Position numbers and translations under genes: made by a program
Virus record (IMG/VR): IMGVR_UViG_3300020396_000040
Coordinates: 1-21,997 of that record
Direction: 5' to 3' (one strand)
From: a virus
Length of the DNA: 21,997 bases
The notes under the pieces: model-generated
What the model saw: only the letters and a program-made list of their open reading frames with translations
Told to the model about the DNA's origin: nothing
Database searches by the model: none
Shown here: positions 8,540 through 15,145 of the stretch, one piece after another
Position numbering within the stretch: the first letter of the stretch is position 1
Layout of the letters: each line of letters opens with the position of its first letter

Positions 8540-8746
8540 ATGAAAAAATTGTTAGGATTAGCCAAAATGTTTTTCTTTAAAGAAGGAGCAGTAGAAAAAA
8601 CTGTTGATGGTATTGAAAAGATTGGCAAATTAAGGCTTGATAGAAAGAAAGTTACTTTGTGTATCGTTATTGTACTAGCTATATTAACAATATTCGGTGT
8701 TATCAGCGAAGAAACTTTTATAGAATTATTTAAAGACGTTAATTAA
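8540..8746 (+). CDS. small one-helix membrane protein, holin candidate
   Basis: A 68-residue protein with an amphipathic, basic N-terminus (MKKLLGLAKMFFFKEG), a charged linker (KIGKLRLDRKK), one membrane helix at about 38-55 (VTLCIVIVLAILTIFGVI) and a short acidic C-terminus. Size and topology fit a phage holin or antiholin, and the endolysin upstream lacks a signal peptide, so a holin is expected nearby. Its stop codon lies inside a 12-base-pair stem-loop (8730-8761). The membrane helix is clear; the holin role is inferred. Confidence 0.65.
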   Translation: MKKLLGLAKMFFFKEGAVEKTVDGIEKIGKLRLDRKKVTLCIVIVLAILTIFGVISEETFIELFKDVN

Positions 8747-8761
8747 TTTTAACGTCTTTAA
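8730..8761 (+). terminator. strong stem-loop at end of lysis cluster, possible terminator
   Basis: Arms TAAAGACGTTAA (8731-8742) and TTAACGTCTTTA (8749-8760) pair perfectly around a 6-base loop, with one more outer T-A pair. It covers the holin stop codon and lies 17 bases before the next start. No T-run follows on either strand, so it is an atypical terminator and may instead be an RNA-stability or protein-binding site. Confidence 0.45.
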
Positions 8762-8778
8762 TTAGATAGAAAAAGAAA

Positions 8779-9000
8779 ATGACTGAAATAATTGAGGTAA
8801 AAGTAGTAAATAAGAAAGGCGACTCACAAGATTACGTTATCAATAAAGATAAAGTAACTTACTTTAGAGGCTATGTCGAAACTAGCTTTGAGGTAAAGAG
8901 TCAACCTAAACTTAAAACTGCTGTATATCTAATGGGAAGTACTAAAGCTTTGATATTAGATATAAGTTATGACGAATTTAAAAGGAAATTTCAGTTATAA
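8779..9000 (+). CDS. hypothetical 73-residue protein, last plus-strand gene
   Basis: A small beta-rich protein (IIEVKVVNKKGDSQDYVINK, YVETSFEVKSQPKLKTAVYL, then DISYDEFKRKF). I recognise no family. The A-rich leader (agaaaaagaaa) before ATG is like that of 2044. It is set apart from the holin candidate by the stem-loop at 8730-8761 and converges with the J-domain gene, with only 34 bases between the two stops. Separate transcription from the lysis cluster is possible. Confidence 0.6.
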   Translation: MTEIIEVKVVNKKGDSQDYVINKDKVTYFRGYVETSFEVKSQPKLKTAVYLMGSTKALILDISYDEFKRKFQL

Positions 9001-9034
9001 AAACCATTCCTCAAGCATAAAAGCTTAAAAAATT

Positions 9035-9634
9035 TTATTCTTCTAGCATTATTTTTGAATTAGGATTGTCTTGATACGAATAATAAAATTCGTGGTTCTT
9101 GTATATTTCATTTATTAACTCGTCGAACATTTCTATTTCTACTGACAATTCATTTTCATTGTTTTGCAACTCTTCTATTTTAAATATAAAATTTTCATAA
9201 AAAAACTGTGGATTGCAATTTTCTTTTTTGTGAATTTTCTTATAGAAGTTTCTAAGCATTTCTACTTTATTAGCAATTTCTTTTTTCTTGTCTTTAAGCT
9301 TCATCATCATTTTGTTTAACTCTCCGATAACATCGCTTAATGTTTGAAATTGTGATTCAGTAATAACATTTACTATCAGTCCTTCAAAAACAGATTTAAA
9401 ATATTCTATTTTTATCTTTTCAGTAATCTCTGTAGTACTTCCAGTAATATCATAAGTTTGTCTACGCTTAGAATTAGACAACACATTATAAGCTTCTTTA
9501 ATAGCCTTAAATTCTTTTTCTTTACCTTTTATTAAGTCAGGGTGATTGAGTTTAACTAGCCGTTTATAGGCTAGTTTAATCTCTTTATCAGTAGCTTTTT
9601 TATCTACTTCTAATAATTCATATAAGTCTTTCAT
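9035..9634 (-). CDS. J-domain (DnaJ-like) co-chaperone protein
   Basis: Residues 2-63 form a J domain: DLYELLEVDKKATDKEIKLA in helices I-II, the invariant HPD at 31-33 and FKAIKEAYNVLSNSKRRQ in helix III. J domains stimulate the ATPase of Hsp70/DnaK, so the protein should recruit the host DnaK. No Gly/Phe region, zinc fingers or client-binding C-terminal domain follow; instead residues about 80-190 are helical and probably coiled-coil (ELNKMMMKLKDKKKEIANK), likely a phage-specific target-binding part. It is the last gene of the minus block, and its ATG shares one base with the YopX-family stop. The HPD is intact, so activity is expected; the client is unknown. Confidence 0.88.
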   Translation of the reverse strand: MKDLYELLEVDKKATDKEIKLAYKRLVKLNHPDLIKGKEKEFKAIKEAYNVLSNSKRRQTYDITGSTTEITEKIKIEYFKSVFEGLIVNVITESQFQTLSDVIGELNKMMMKLKDKKKEIANKVEMLRNFYKKIHKKENCNPQFFYENFIFKIEELQNNENELSVEIEMFDELINEIYKNHEFYYSYQDNPNSKIMLEE

Positions 9635-10011
9635 TATTTTGAATCTTTAATATTACCAATTATAACTGCTCTTTCGTTTAATGGAAACAACATACGTTCT
9701 CCATGACCTTCGTACATTTTAAGTCTAAACATTCCCATTATCTTATTAAAACAAACTACCCATTTTTTAGGAGTTTCGTCTTCATAATTTATTTCAATAA
9801 TATCATTTTCAAAAATCTCATTAGACATAGAGTCTTTTAAAAATGTATTTTGACATATACTTCTTTGCTTAATGTTATAAGCATTACCTGAATTATCAAT
9901 AACTTCTGTTAGTTTTAATCCTTCTTTTCCTTCCCAAGAATACTTAGGAGCGCCTATAACCCATTCTCTAGGAATATCATCTCTACGCGCTTTAACTAAA
10001 ATATTTTTCAT
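9634..10011 (-). CDS. YopX-family protein
   Basis: A longer frame would start at 10041, but that start lies inside the terminator hairpin at 10022-10057, so the ATG at 10011 (MKNILVKARR) is chosen, giving 125 residues. The C-terminal half shows the YopX signature: TFLKDSMSNEIFENDIIEI at about 56-74 (family form: TGLKDKNGKEIYEGDIV) and RAVIIGNI at about 114-121. YopX proteins are small beta proteins found across phages and prophages, of unknown function. ATG follows the T-run of the hairpin by 10 bases. Confidence 0.82.
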   Translation of the reverse strand: MKNILVKARRDDIPREWVIGAPKYSWEGKEGLKLTEVIDNSGNAYNIKQRSICQNTFLKDSMSNEIFENDIIEINYEDETPKKWVVCFNKIMGMFRLKMYEGHGERMLFPLNERAVIIGNIKDSK

Positions 10012-10021
10012 AATTAATTTT

Positions 10022-10057
10022 AAAAAAAGTAGCAACAGCATTACGCTATTGCTACTT
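10022..10057 (-). terminator. Rho-independent-type terminator directly before YopX-family gene
   Basis: On the minus strand a 9-base-pair stem (AAGTAGCAA with TTGCTACTT), an inner AGC/GCT pairing and a small loop are followed by seven T. It starts 5 bases after the stop of the 10062-10340 gene and ends 10 bases before the next ATG. Confidence 0.8.
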
Positions 10058-10061
10058 ATGG

Positions 10062-10340
10062 TTACTTAATATCAGCTACACTTGCTCTAGTTCTAAATAC
10101 GTTAGAATTAAATTCTTTCATAAACTTACGACTGTAGTATGGCTTATAATCATTATTAATCTTAAAATCTTCACCACGTGTTTCTATGGTTGTGTACCAT
10201 CTTATTTGATTAAAGATAGCTTCTGCTGAATACTTTTGATAACCAGCATTCATTACTTGTTTAGTAAAATAACAAAACAATCTAAAAACTTCAGGATTGT
10301 TAGCGTGATACTCTTCAAATTCCTCTCTAGTTTTTGCCAT
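10062..10340 (-). CDS. conserved small phage protein
   Basis: A 92-residue protein of a type I recognise from many phage genomes without a known function: FEEYHANNPEVFRLF at the start, KYSAEAIFNQIRWYT in the middle and FKINNDYKPYYSRKFMKEFN near the end. The many conserved aromatic residues suggest a compact helical fold. It lies 1 base after the exonuclease gene and is followed at once by a terminator (10022-10057), so it closes this transcription unit. A role in DNA metabolism is inferred from its place only. Confidence 0.75.
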   Translation of the reverse strand: MAKTREEFEEYHANNPEVFRLFCYFTKQVMNAGYQKYSAEAIFNQIRWYTTIETRGEDFKINNDYKPYYSRKFMKEFNSNVFRTRASVADIK

Positions 10341-10341
10341 T

Positions 10342-11199
10342 TTAATACAATGTTTGACTAATGAATTTTCTACTTACATCTAAATCAGGATTAGACAAAT
10401 GATAAGTCAAGTCTTTTAAACCTTGAGTGTATTTTTCTCTACCTCTGTCTAAAAATGAACTGTCTGCTTTAAATACACCTACATTATAAGGGTACATAGT
10501 TTCTACTACAACAAAGTAATAGTCTTTAACATCAACAATATCACAATATAATGCAGCAGCTTGATCATAGTCATACATTCTACAACTTTTAGCAAATTCC
10601 ATTGCATTAGAACTTGTAGTCTTTAAATCAACGACAAAGTTATCAAACTTTATACCATCAACTTTACACTTAACTTTAGTTCCGTTAAAATCATTAGTAT
10701 AAATGTTTTCTACTAAATCACAAGCTTTAATTAAATTTGTTGCTTCATCTATTTTAGAAAATGATGCAAACATTTTATCTAAGTTGTTCATTTCATCTCT
10801 CGATAAAATAGTCATTCCTTCAGCAGATGGCTTAATTTCTTCTTCATACCATTGCTTATACTTTTTAGTCATTCTAGGTTTTTTACCACCTATCTCTTCG
10901 CACATTTCTTCATCGTCAAATACAAAATATCTAATACCAAATTCTTCTGGTTCTAAAACCATACAATGAAACGCACTACCAATATCAAAAGCCTTTGATG
11001 ACTTTTTAAGTTCTCCATTTAGGTAACACATATAATTTCTTATACCACCTTTTTGGAATTGTTTTAGCATTGAATTGGATATATAGTCCTTTTCATCAAA
11101 ATACCAACTGTCGTCCTTATCAATTCTTCTTTTTTGATTTGGGTCGGTTTTTTTCAAATGCTCTAAATAATCTTTTGCTTGTTCGCTACTTGTTATCAT
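10342..11199 (-). CDS. PD-(D/E)XK exonuclease, RecE/DUF3799-like
   Basis: A 285-residue nuclease predicted to chew DNA ends for recombination. The N-terminus shows the family start ISNSMLKQFQKGG (41-52) and KAFDIGSAFHCMVLEPEEF (69-87, GSAFH marking the first conserved block). The catalytic core is KCKVDGI (Asp181), VVDLKTT (Asp191 and Lys193) and the following YDYDQAA (Gln213), which is the D...(D/E)xK...Q order of RecE and YqaJ-like exonucleases. It overlaps the upstream gene by 14 bases. In this window it sits with a Sak4-like ATPase, an SSB-like protein and NinB, which together make a plausible phage recombination set. No RecT-type annealing protein is seen; Sak4 may fill that role. Confidence 0.85.
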   Translation of the reverse strand: MITSSEQAKDYLEHLKKTDPNQKRRIDKDDSWYFDEKDYISNSMLKQFQKGGIRNYMCYLNGELKKSSKAFDIGSAFHCMVLEPEEFGIRYFVFDDEEMCEEIGGKKPRMTKKYKQWYEEEIKPSAEGMTILSRDEMNNLDKMFASFSKIDEATNLIKACDLVENIYTNDFNGTKVKCKVDGIKFDNFVVDLKTTSSNAMEFAKSCRMYDYDQAAALYCDIVDVKDYYFVVVETMYPYNVGVFKADSSFLDRGREKYTQGLKDLTYHLSNPDLDVSRKFISQTLY

Positions 11200-11677
11200 T
11201 TACCTTTACTTTTTCAATTAAACTTTTTACTTCTTCTATTAACTGTTCTGTTTGTTGCTCTAACTTTATTGCTTCAAACTTTAATGCGTTTTTACTCATA
11301 TACTCCAACGGAATTTCTTCTTTTGGATTTATTCGTGGTTTTTTCTTTTTTGGAAATAAATTATTAATAGCATCAATATCTATAATTTCCCAATCAATTT
11401 GTTTTTGTTTAACAAATTCAATTAATAAATCAGCGTCTAATAAGACATCTCTAATTTCAGAAAGACTAATTGGTATTGTATCAACACTTTCTTTGTCTTT
11501 ATAAAATTCTACAATTTCATCAACAAAAGCTTTAGGAATTTCTTCTTTAGCTTTTAGTTTATCCACTAACTTGTTTAGTGAATATTTGCTGTACTTAAAT
11601 TTTGTTACTGCTGTACTAACATACTCATTTGATTGATTGTGTAAAATCACATAACCTCTGTCGAAGCTATCAATCAT
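11186..11677 (-). CDS. hypothetical protein with C-terminal coiled coil
   Basis: The frame is open from 11755, but the ATG at 11677 is preferred because it gives the tight ATGATTGA overlap with the stop of the endonuclease gene (coupled translation), instead of an 86-base overlap. That gives 163 residues. The N-terminal third is beta-like (DRGYVILHNQSNEYVSTAV); the middle is helical and acidic; the last 40 residues (KLEQQTEQLIEEVKSLIEKV) look like a coiled coil. A Lys/Pro stretch (FPKKKKPRINPKEE) lies before the coil. I recognise no family. Its place between two nucleases suggests a partner in DNA processing, which is inference only. Confidence 0.65.
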   Translation of the reverse strand: MIDSFDRGYVILHNQSNEYVSTAVTKFKYSKYSLNKLVDKLKAKEEIPKAFVDEIVEFYKDKESVDTIPISLSEIRDVLLDADLLIEFVKQKQIDWEIIDIDAINNLFPKKKKPRINPKEEIPLEYMSKNALKFEAIKLEQQTEQLIEEVKSLIEKVKVNDNK

Positions 11678-12296
11678 TATGTGTTTTTGCTTGTACCTCA
11701 TTAACAAACTGTTCCAGGTTTCTAACTTTAAATTTGATTTTTCTGAGTTTTGCACTTTTATCGGTTATTAAAAATCGAGTTGGCACAAAGTACTTTTTAA
11801 ATAAGCTTGGTAATTTAACGAGATTAACAAATACTGCTTCTCGTTGAAAAAGCCAATTCATTTTTACTTTAGTGTACCTAGTCATGTTATTTTGGTCAAA
11901 ATCAGGTTTAACTTCAAAGACAGTAATTACATCAATGCCTCTAATTGTTCCTATAAACATAGTTTGTGATTGACCTTTCATCAACTTATCCTTAGTGTTT
12001 AATGTTTCTACAAAAACACCTAAAGCTTTTTGTGTCCAATGGACTACAAAATCAGGAGTATAAACCAATCCTTTTTGAATTGTTTCCTCTCCTTTGGTTG
12101 TTTTTAATTTTGTTTTTAATTGCTCTTGTTTTACAAATGACTTTGTAACTGCATCAGACAACTCGTAAGTGTACGGTTCGTATAAAACATTACTTACATA
12201 GCCAGCATTGTAAAGGTCTACTAAAAACCAATAAAAAAACCTTTCTTCTTTCGACTGAAAATCATTAGTATTAACTCTTGGAAATAAATCGTTCAT
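11670..12296 (-). CDS. predicted PD-(D/E)XK endonuclease
   Basis: The frame allows a TTG at 12308, but that codon lies inside the leader hairpin, so ATG at 12296 (MNDLFPRVNT) is chosen, giving 208 residues. An N-terminal SKEERFFYWFLVDLYNAGYV block holds a candidate Glu (18), LVYTPDFVVHW holds Asp82 and VFEVKPDFDQNNMTRY holds Glu128 and Lys130: the E...PD...ExK order of phage resolvase-like and DUF1064-like nucleases. The distance between PD and ExK (46 residues) is longer than the usual 9-20, so an insertion is present. A junction or branch nuclease role is inferred. A leader stem-loop of the shared type (12307-12335) precedes it. Confidence 0.72.
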   Translation of the reverse strand: MNDLFPRVNTNDFQSKEERFFYWFLVDLYNAGYVSNVLYEPYTYELSDAVTKSFVKQEQLKTKLKTTKGEETIQKGLVYTPDFVVHWTQKALGVFVETLNTKDKLMKGQSQTMFIGTIRGIDVITVFEVKPDFDQNNMTRYTKVKMNWLFQREAVFVNLVKLPSLFKKYFVPTRFLITDKSAKLRKIKFKVRNLEQFVNEVQAKTHND

Positions 12297-12306
12297 AATA
12301 AAAATC

Positions 12307-12335
12307 AAAGAGCAAAGGGAAAACCAATGCTCTTT
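12307..12335 (-). promoter_or_regulatory. leader stem-loop, element A
   Basis: Minus-strand arms AAAGAGCA and TGCTCTTT (8 pairs) enclose TTGG-TTTT-CCC-TT with an apical GG/CC pairing; the tail GATTTTTATT runs into the ATG. TTGGTTTTCCCTTTG is identical in element B (16524-16557). It may also end the upstream transcript. Confidence 0.65.
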
Positions 12336-12341
12336 ATAAAT

Positions 12342-12725
12342 TTAATGGTTTGCAATAACTTTTTTCATAACCTCACTAAATCTTTCTTCATATTCTTCAG
12401 TACCGTACATATTGTTTATGTCATCAAATAACTTCTTTAAAAAGAATAAATTATATAACATATCTTCTCCATGTATAGGTTCTAAGTTTATAGTTAAAAC
12501 TGTAAAACAATCATCGTTATAAATACAATCCCAACTAGAAACTATATAATTAATAGATTTAAATAACACAATAAATTCTTCATGTATTACGTCTTCAAAT
12601 TCTTCTTTTAATACTTCAAAAGAAACTTTAAATTTTATTTCTTTGCTATTAATACCAAAGTTATTAGGTAGTTTAATTTTCTTAAACTCCTCTATTAGCT
12701 TTCCACGCTTCGTAAATGTTAACAT
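12342..12725 (-). CDS. hypothetical 127-residue protein
   Basis: I do not recognise this protein. It is acidic with alternating hydrophobic beta-like segments (KEIKFKVSFEVL, EEFIVLFKSINYIVSSWD, CFTVLTINLEPIHGEDML) and a helical C-terminus (FDDINNMYGTEEYEERFSEV). The start lies 44 bases inside the upstream 54-residue ORF, in another frame. It is followed 6 bases after its stop by leader element A, so it probably ends a transcription or processing unit. Confidence 0.65.
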   Translation of the reverse strand: MLTFTKRGKLIEEFKKIKLPNNFGINSKEIKFKVSFEVLKEEFEDVIHEEFIVLFKSINYIVSSWDCIYNDDCFTVLTINLEPIHGEDMLYNLFFLKKLFDDINNMYGTEEYEERFSEVMKKVIANH

Positions 12726-12846
12726 TATCTTCTATTTTATTAAATATTTCTTCTATCCTGTCTTCAAAAGGATAAAACTTTTCTAAATCAAATTTTAATT
12801 CAACATTATCAGCAATCTCTTCTATTTTTTCTTCTATGCTTAACAT
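12682..12846 (-). CDS. 54-residue acidic peptide between NinB and next gene
   Basis: An ORF found by hand: MLSIEEKIEEIADNVELKFD, then LEKFYPFEDRIEEIFNKIED, ending RGV. Its ATG overlaps the NinB-like stop by 7 bases (ATGTTAA), the coupled arrangement used elsewhere in this block, and it fills a gap of about 110 bases. Composition is strongly helical and acidic with heptad-like Ile/Leu spacing. It overlaps the downstream start by 44 bases. Function unknown. Confidence 0.6.
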   Translation of the reverse strand: MLSIEEKIEEIADNVELKFDLEKFYPFEDRIEEIFNKIEDNVNIYEAWKANRGV

Positions 12847-13280
12847 ATTTGATTAATAAAATTATCTTGGTTTGGGTCTGGTATTATAATATCTTTTTCT
12901 GCAAAAGCATTTTGTAATCTTTTGTAAAACTCGTTAAACTCCTCTACAGTCATGTCAGAAGTTCTTTTTTGCTTTACTTCTAAAACATTATGTCCAAACA
13001 ACATTTTAGATTCTAACTTAATACCATCAGTTATATTCAAAGCTAATGCGTGAGCAGTATCTTTCGCTAACACTTCACCACTTTGTTTCTCTATGCCTTT
13101 TATAATCGTTGGAATAGCAACTCCCCAATACCATCTATTCTGTCTATCACTACGTTTTCTTACAAGTTTTTGTATTCTAACAGAAACATTTTTACCTTCT
13201 AAACTTTGTACTTGTAATTCTAATATTTCTCTGTTAAAGAAAATTATTTGTCCTTGTTCTACTTTTGCTATATACTCCAT
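12840..13280 (-). CDS. ninB: NinB/Orf-like recombination protein
   Basis: A 146-residue protein with the core block of the lambda NinB (Orf) family: KRSDRQNRWYWGVAIPTI at 42-59, a His-containing helix (AKDTAHALALNI, 72-83), KRTSDMTVEEFNEFYKRLQ at 105-123 and IPDPNQDNF near the end. NinB helps recombination proteins load on single-stranded DNA bound by SSB, and an SSB-like gene lies directly upstream. ATG follows a terminator-like hairpin's T-run without a gap. The family call rests on motif pattern; sequence is far from lambda. Confidence 0.82.
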   Translation of the reverse strand: MEYIAKVEQGQIIFFNREILELQVQSLEGKNVSVRIQKLVRKRSDRQNRWYWGVAIPTIIKGIEKQSGEVLAKDTAHALALNITDGIKLESKMLFGHNVLEVKQKRTSDMTVEEFNEFYKRLQNAFAEKDIIIPDPNQDNFINQIC

Positions 13281-13315
13281 AAAAAAGAAAAGGAAGCTTT
13301 TACACTTCCTTTTTT
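13281..13315 (-). terminator. terminator hairpin abutting the NinB start
   Basis: Minus strand: AAAAGGAAG, 8-base loop, CTTCCTTTT (9 pairs), then C and six T, and the NinB ATG comes next. It starts 4 bases after the SSB-like stop. The T-run doubles as the start-codon leader of the next gene. Confidence 0.75.
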
Positions 13316-13319
13316 GTAT

Positions 13320-13976
13320 TTACATTATTGAATCAAAAGGATCACTACTTTCTTTAGTTAAGAAATCCTCTTCTTTTTCTACTCCTCCATGTAATTTATC
13401 CCAATAAGACTTAGCATCGTCATATGCTTTTCTTCTTTTAGGATTTAATGGAATGATTTTTTGAATGTCATTCATACTTTTGTTAATTGTATTGTTAGGG
13501 TGTTCTACAATGCTAACTTTAGTAAAGTTCTTTAATAAAGGTTCTTTACTATCTCTATCAACTATAAAAGCTTCTTCTAATACTATAACAATTTTAACTT
13601 GTTTACTTAGTAAATCAGCACATAGCTTTTGTCTATTTGCTTTATAACTAGGATAATCAGTTGCTTCACAACTTTCGCATAATCTTTTAAAGATTGAACC
13701 TTTAACTTCATTTGCTTTTTCATTAAAACTAGGGTGTGGCAAAACTGCTTTATACCTAATAATATCACCAGCATTTTCAGCTGATTTAGCTTTGTTTTGA
13801 CTTGCTGTTGTAAGCAATCTAAAAACAATATCAAACATTTCTGCATCAGGTGTTTTACCAAATGCTCCTTGTTTATAATCTACACTTTCTATTACTGCTA
13901 AAGCAATGTCAGGGTGTTGTGCGTAACTTGGAGTTGACTTCAACTCTGATTTTTGAACTAAATCGAATGCATCCAT
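13320..13976 (-). CDS. SSB-like single-stranded DNA-binding protein
   Basis: A 218-residue protein directly downstream of the Sak4-like ATPase. The N-terminal 160 residues look like an OB-fold type domain (ALAVIESVDY, AEMFDIVFRLLTTASQNK, then KQVKIVIVLEEAFIVD). The C-terminus is acidic and ends ESSDPFDSIM, which resembles the acidic tip of bacterial SSBs that recruits partner proteins, although here four residues follow the DPF. Sak4-type phage recombinases are known to work with a cognate SSB encoded beside them, and this order (sak4, ssb, ninB) fits. A DUF2815-like protein is an alternative. Start is the first ATG, 22 bases after the ATPase stop. Confidence 0.65.
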   Translation of the reverse strand: MDAFDLVQKSELKSTPSYAQHPDIALAVIESVDYKQGAFGKTPDAEMFDIVFRLLTTASQNKAKSAENAGDIIRYKAVLPHPSFNEKANEVKGSIFKRLCESCEATDYPSYKANRQKLCADLLSKQVKIVIVLEEAFIVDRDSKEPLLKNFTKVSIVEHPNNTINKSMNDIQKIIPLNPKRRKAYDDAKSYWDKLHGGVEKEEDFLTKESSDPFDSIM

Positions 13977-13998
13977 TTTTACTACTTTTTAAATTTTA

Positions 13999-14685
13999 CT
14001 ATAAATAATTATCAATACTAGGTAACTCTTCATTTGTCTCAAAATACTTTTCACAACGTTCTTGAAATAAGTTTAAATCGTTTGGAATGTACTCAGGTGC
14101 TAAACCTAAAGGTGTCTTAGCTGAAACTGTACTGTATTTAGAATTTTTGTTTGTTAAAAATACATACTTAAACTCTGAATCTTGTTCTTCAACAGTTGAG
14201 TACAATACATTTACAAACTCTTTTTCAATAGACTTTTTCCATCTATTACCTTGTACTACAGCATATCTTTCAGATATACCTTCAGCACTTTCAATAACTT
14301 GGTCAATAGAAATCATAGCAACATACTTATCTAAAGAAGATTTTGACTTCTTAAATACTTCAGATAAAGTTTGATTGTATAAATTCCATTTGTCAAAACC
14401 ACCTCCCGTTACACGTTCAGCGTGTTCATCAATCATTTCTATCAAAGACGTTAATGACTCAACTACTATATGAGTTATTTTATCGCTTTTTAAAGCCTTT
14501 TCAAAAGCTTTGTCAAACTGTGGATAGTTATGTATCGCAAAGTTCATTTTAAAATCTTTACCTTCTCTAAACGGCAACGTTTTTCTCTCTGTATTAAAGA
14601 TAATTGTTGTGTCTTTGGGTAAATTTCTGATACTAGAAGATTTTCCTGTACCAGATGGTCCTAGAATTAGCGTGTTTGGCTTCAT
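13999..14685 (-). CDS. Sak4-like RecA-fold ATPase (AAA_24)
   Basis: A 228-residue P-loop ATPase. Walker A is GPSGTGKSS (9-17) very near the N-terminus; a strand with acidic end THIVVESL (71-78) serves as Walker B, with Glu76 as the acidic residue; the C-terminal half holds YVFLTNKNSK and ends ELPSIDNYL. Length, early P-loop and the phage setting fit the Sak4 group of single-strand annealing/RecA-core proteins, which act with SSB in phage recombination. Neighbours agree: SSB-like, NinB-like and RecE-like genes follow. ATG is 1 base after the stop of the upstream 80-residue gene. Confidence 0.82.
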   Translation of the reverse strand: MKPNTLILGPSGTGKSSSIRNLPKDTTIIFNTERKTLPFREGKDFKMNFAIHNYPQFDKAFEKALKSDKITHIVVESLTSLIEMIDEHAERVTGGGFDKWNLYNQTLSEVFKKSKSSLDKYVAMISIDQVIESAEGISERYAVVQGNRWKKSIEKEFVNVLYSTVEEQDSEFKYVFLTNKNSKYSTVSAKTPLGLAPEYIPNDLNLFQERCEKYFETNEELPSIDNYL

Positions 14686-14686
14686 G

Positions 14687-14929
14687 TTAATTTAAAAATA
14701 AAAGTTGATAATCGTCGTTTTCTTGTGCGAATTTTAATTGTTCTTTTGTTTCTACTTTTTGTAAAAAACCTGTTTCTAAATGATACCATAAAGCAGGTTT
14801 TAAAAGTTTTTCCTTGTCGTTTAATGTTTTTATTCCCAACTCTATCAGCTGCCTACAAACTTTTTCAAAGTCATTACTGTTCTCAATAACGCTTTTTTTA
14901 ATTATAAGTCTAAACATATCTCCTACCAT
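14687..14929 (-). CDS. hypothetical 80-residue protein
   Basis: A small basic protein I do not recognise: MFRLIIKKSVIENSNDF, FEKVCRQLIELGIKTLNDKE, then LWYHLETGFLQKVETKEQLK. Two starts are possible. The ATG at 14929 is only 1 base after a promoter-type TACATTTG, so a transcript from there would be leaderless; the ATG at 14917 (residue 5) would have a short leader and is a reasonable alternative. The gene is 1 base before the Sak4-like gene and thus likely the first gene of the recombination operon. Confidence 0.65.
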   Translation of the reverse strand: MVGDMFRLIIKKSVIENSNDFEKVCRQLIELGIKTLNDKEKLLKPALWYHLETGFLQKVETKEQLKFAQENDDYQLLFLN

Positions 14930-14930
14930 A

Positions 14931-14960
14931 CAAATGTAATTAATTTACAATAAAATTCAT
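14931..14960 (-). promoter_or_regulatory. candidate Bacteroidota-type promoter
   Basis: Minus strand TACATTTG (14938-14931) matches the -7 consensus TAnnTTTG. Exactly 19 bases upstream lies ATG in place of the -33 TTG (one mismatch). It points to the Sak4/SSB operon. The -33 half is weak. Confidence 0.45.
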
Positions 14961-14965
14961 AACTT

Positions 14966-15145
14966 TTAGTTCTCTTTTTTTTTCAAAAACATGAAATAAC
15001 CTTTGAAATTTATTTCACGTTTTTGTTTTAATAATTTTCTTACAGAGTTCCAAAAAGCTTTGATTATTATCGTTACTATAACTGCTTTAAGTTTAGTGTT
15101 TTTGCACACTAATTGCTGAATTTGCCAATATTTGGATTTTTGCAT
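14966..15145 (-). CDS. candidate 59-residue basic peptide overlapping the dnaB 3' end
   Basis: An ORF found by hand in the dnaB/14929 gap: MQKSKYWQIQQLVCKNTKLK, then a hydrophobic stretch AVIVTIIIKAFW and a basic tail (RKLLKQKREINFKGYF), ending KKKEN. It fills 127 bases of otherwise empty sequence and overlaps dnaB by 53 bases in another frame. The hydrophobic 8-12 residues are short for a membrane helix, so surface membrane binding is more likely. It competes with the view that this region is a structured leader: a 16-base-pair inverted repeat lies inside it. Moderate support only. Confidence 0.42.
   Translation of the reverse strand: MQKSKYWQIQQLVCKNTKLKAVIVTIIIKAFWNSVRKLLKQKREINFKGYFMFLKKKEN
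14984..15025 (-). repeat. 16-base-pair inverted repeat upstream of the Sak4 operon
   Basis: Arms 14984-14999 and 15010-15025 pair over 16 positions around a 10-base loop. The single plus-strand A/C mismatch becomes G-U in minus-strand RNA. On the minus strand it is followed by nine A, not T, so it is not a usual terminator. It could be a regulatory hairpin, an origin structure or chance within the 59-codon ORF. Confidence 0.6.

Noticed and set aside
9001-9034. Terminator in the convergent gap
   Set aside because: Only a 4-pair AAGC/GCTT stem with no clear T-run; too weak to call.
11070-11504. Plus-strand ORF of 144 codons opposite the nuclease region
   Set aside because: Phe/Leu/Ser-rich product typical of the antisense of Lys/Glu-rich genes; minus-strand genes there have clear motifs.
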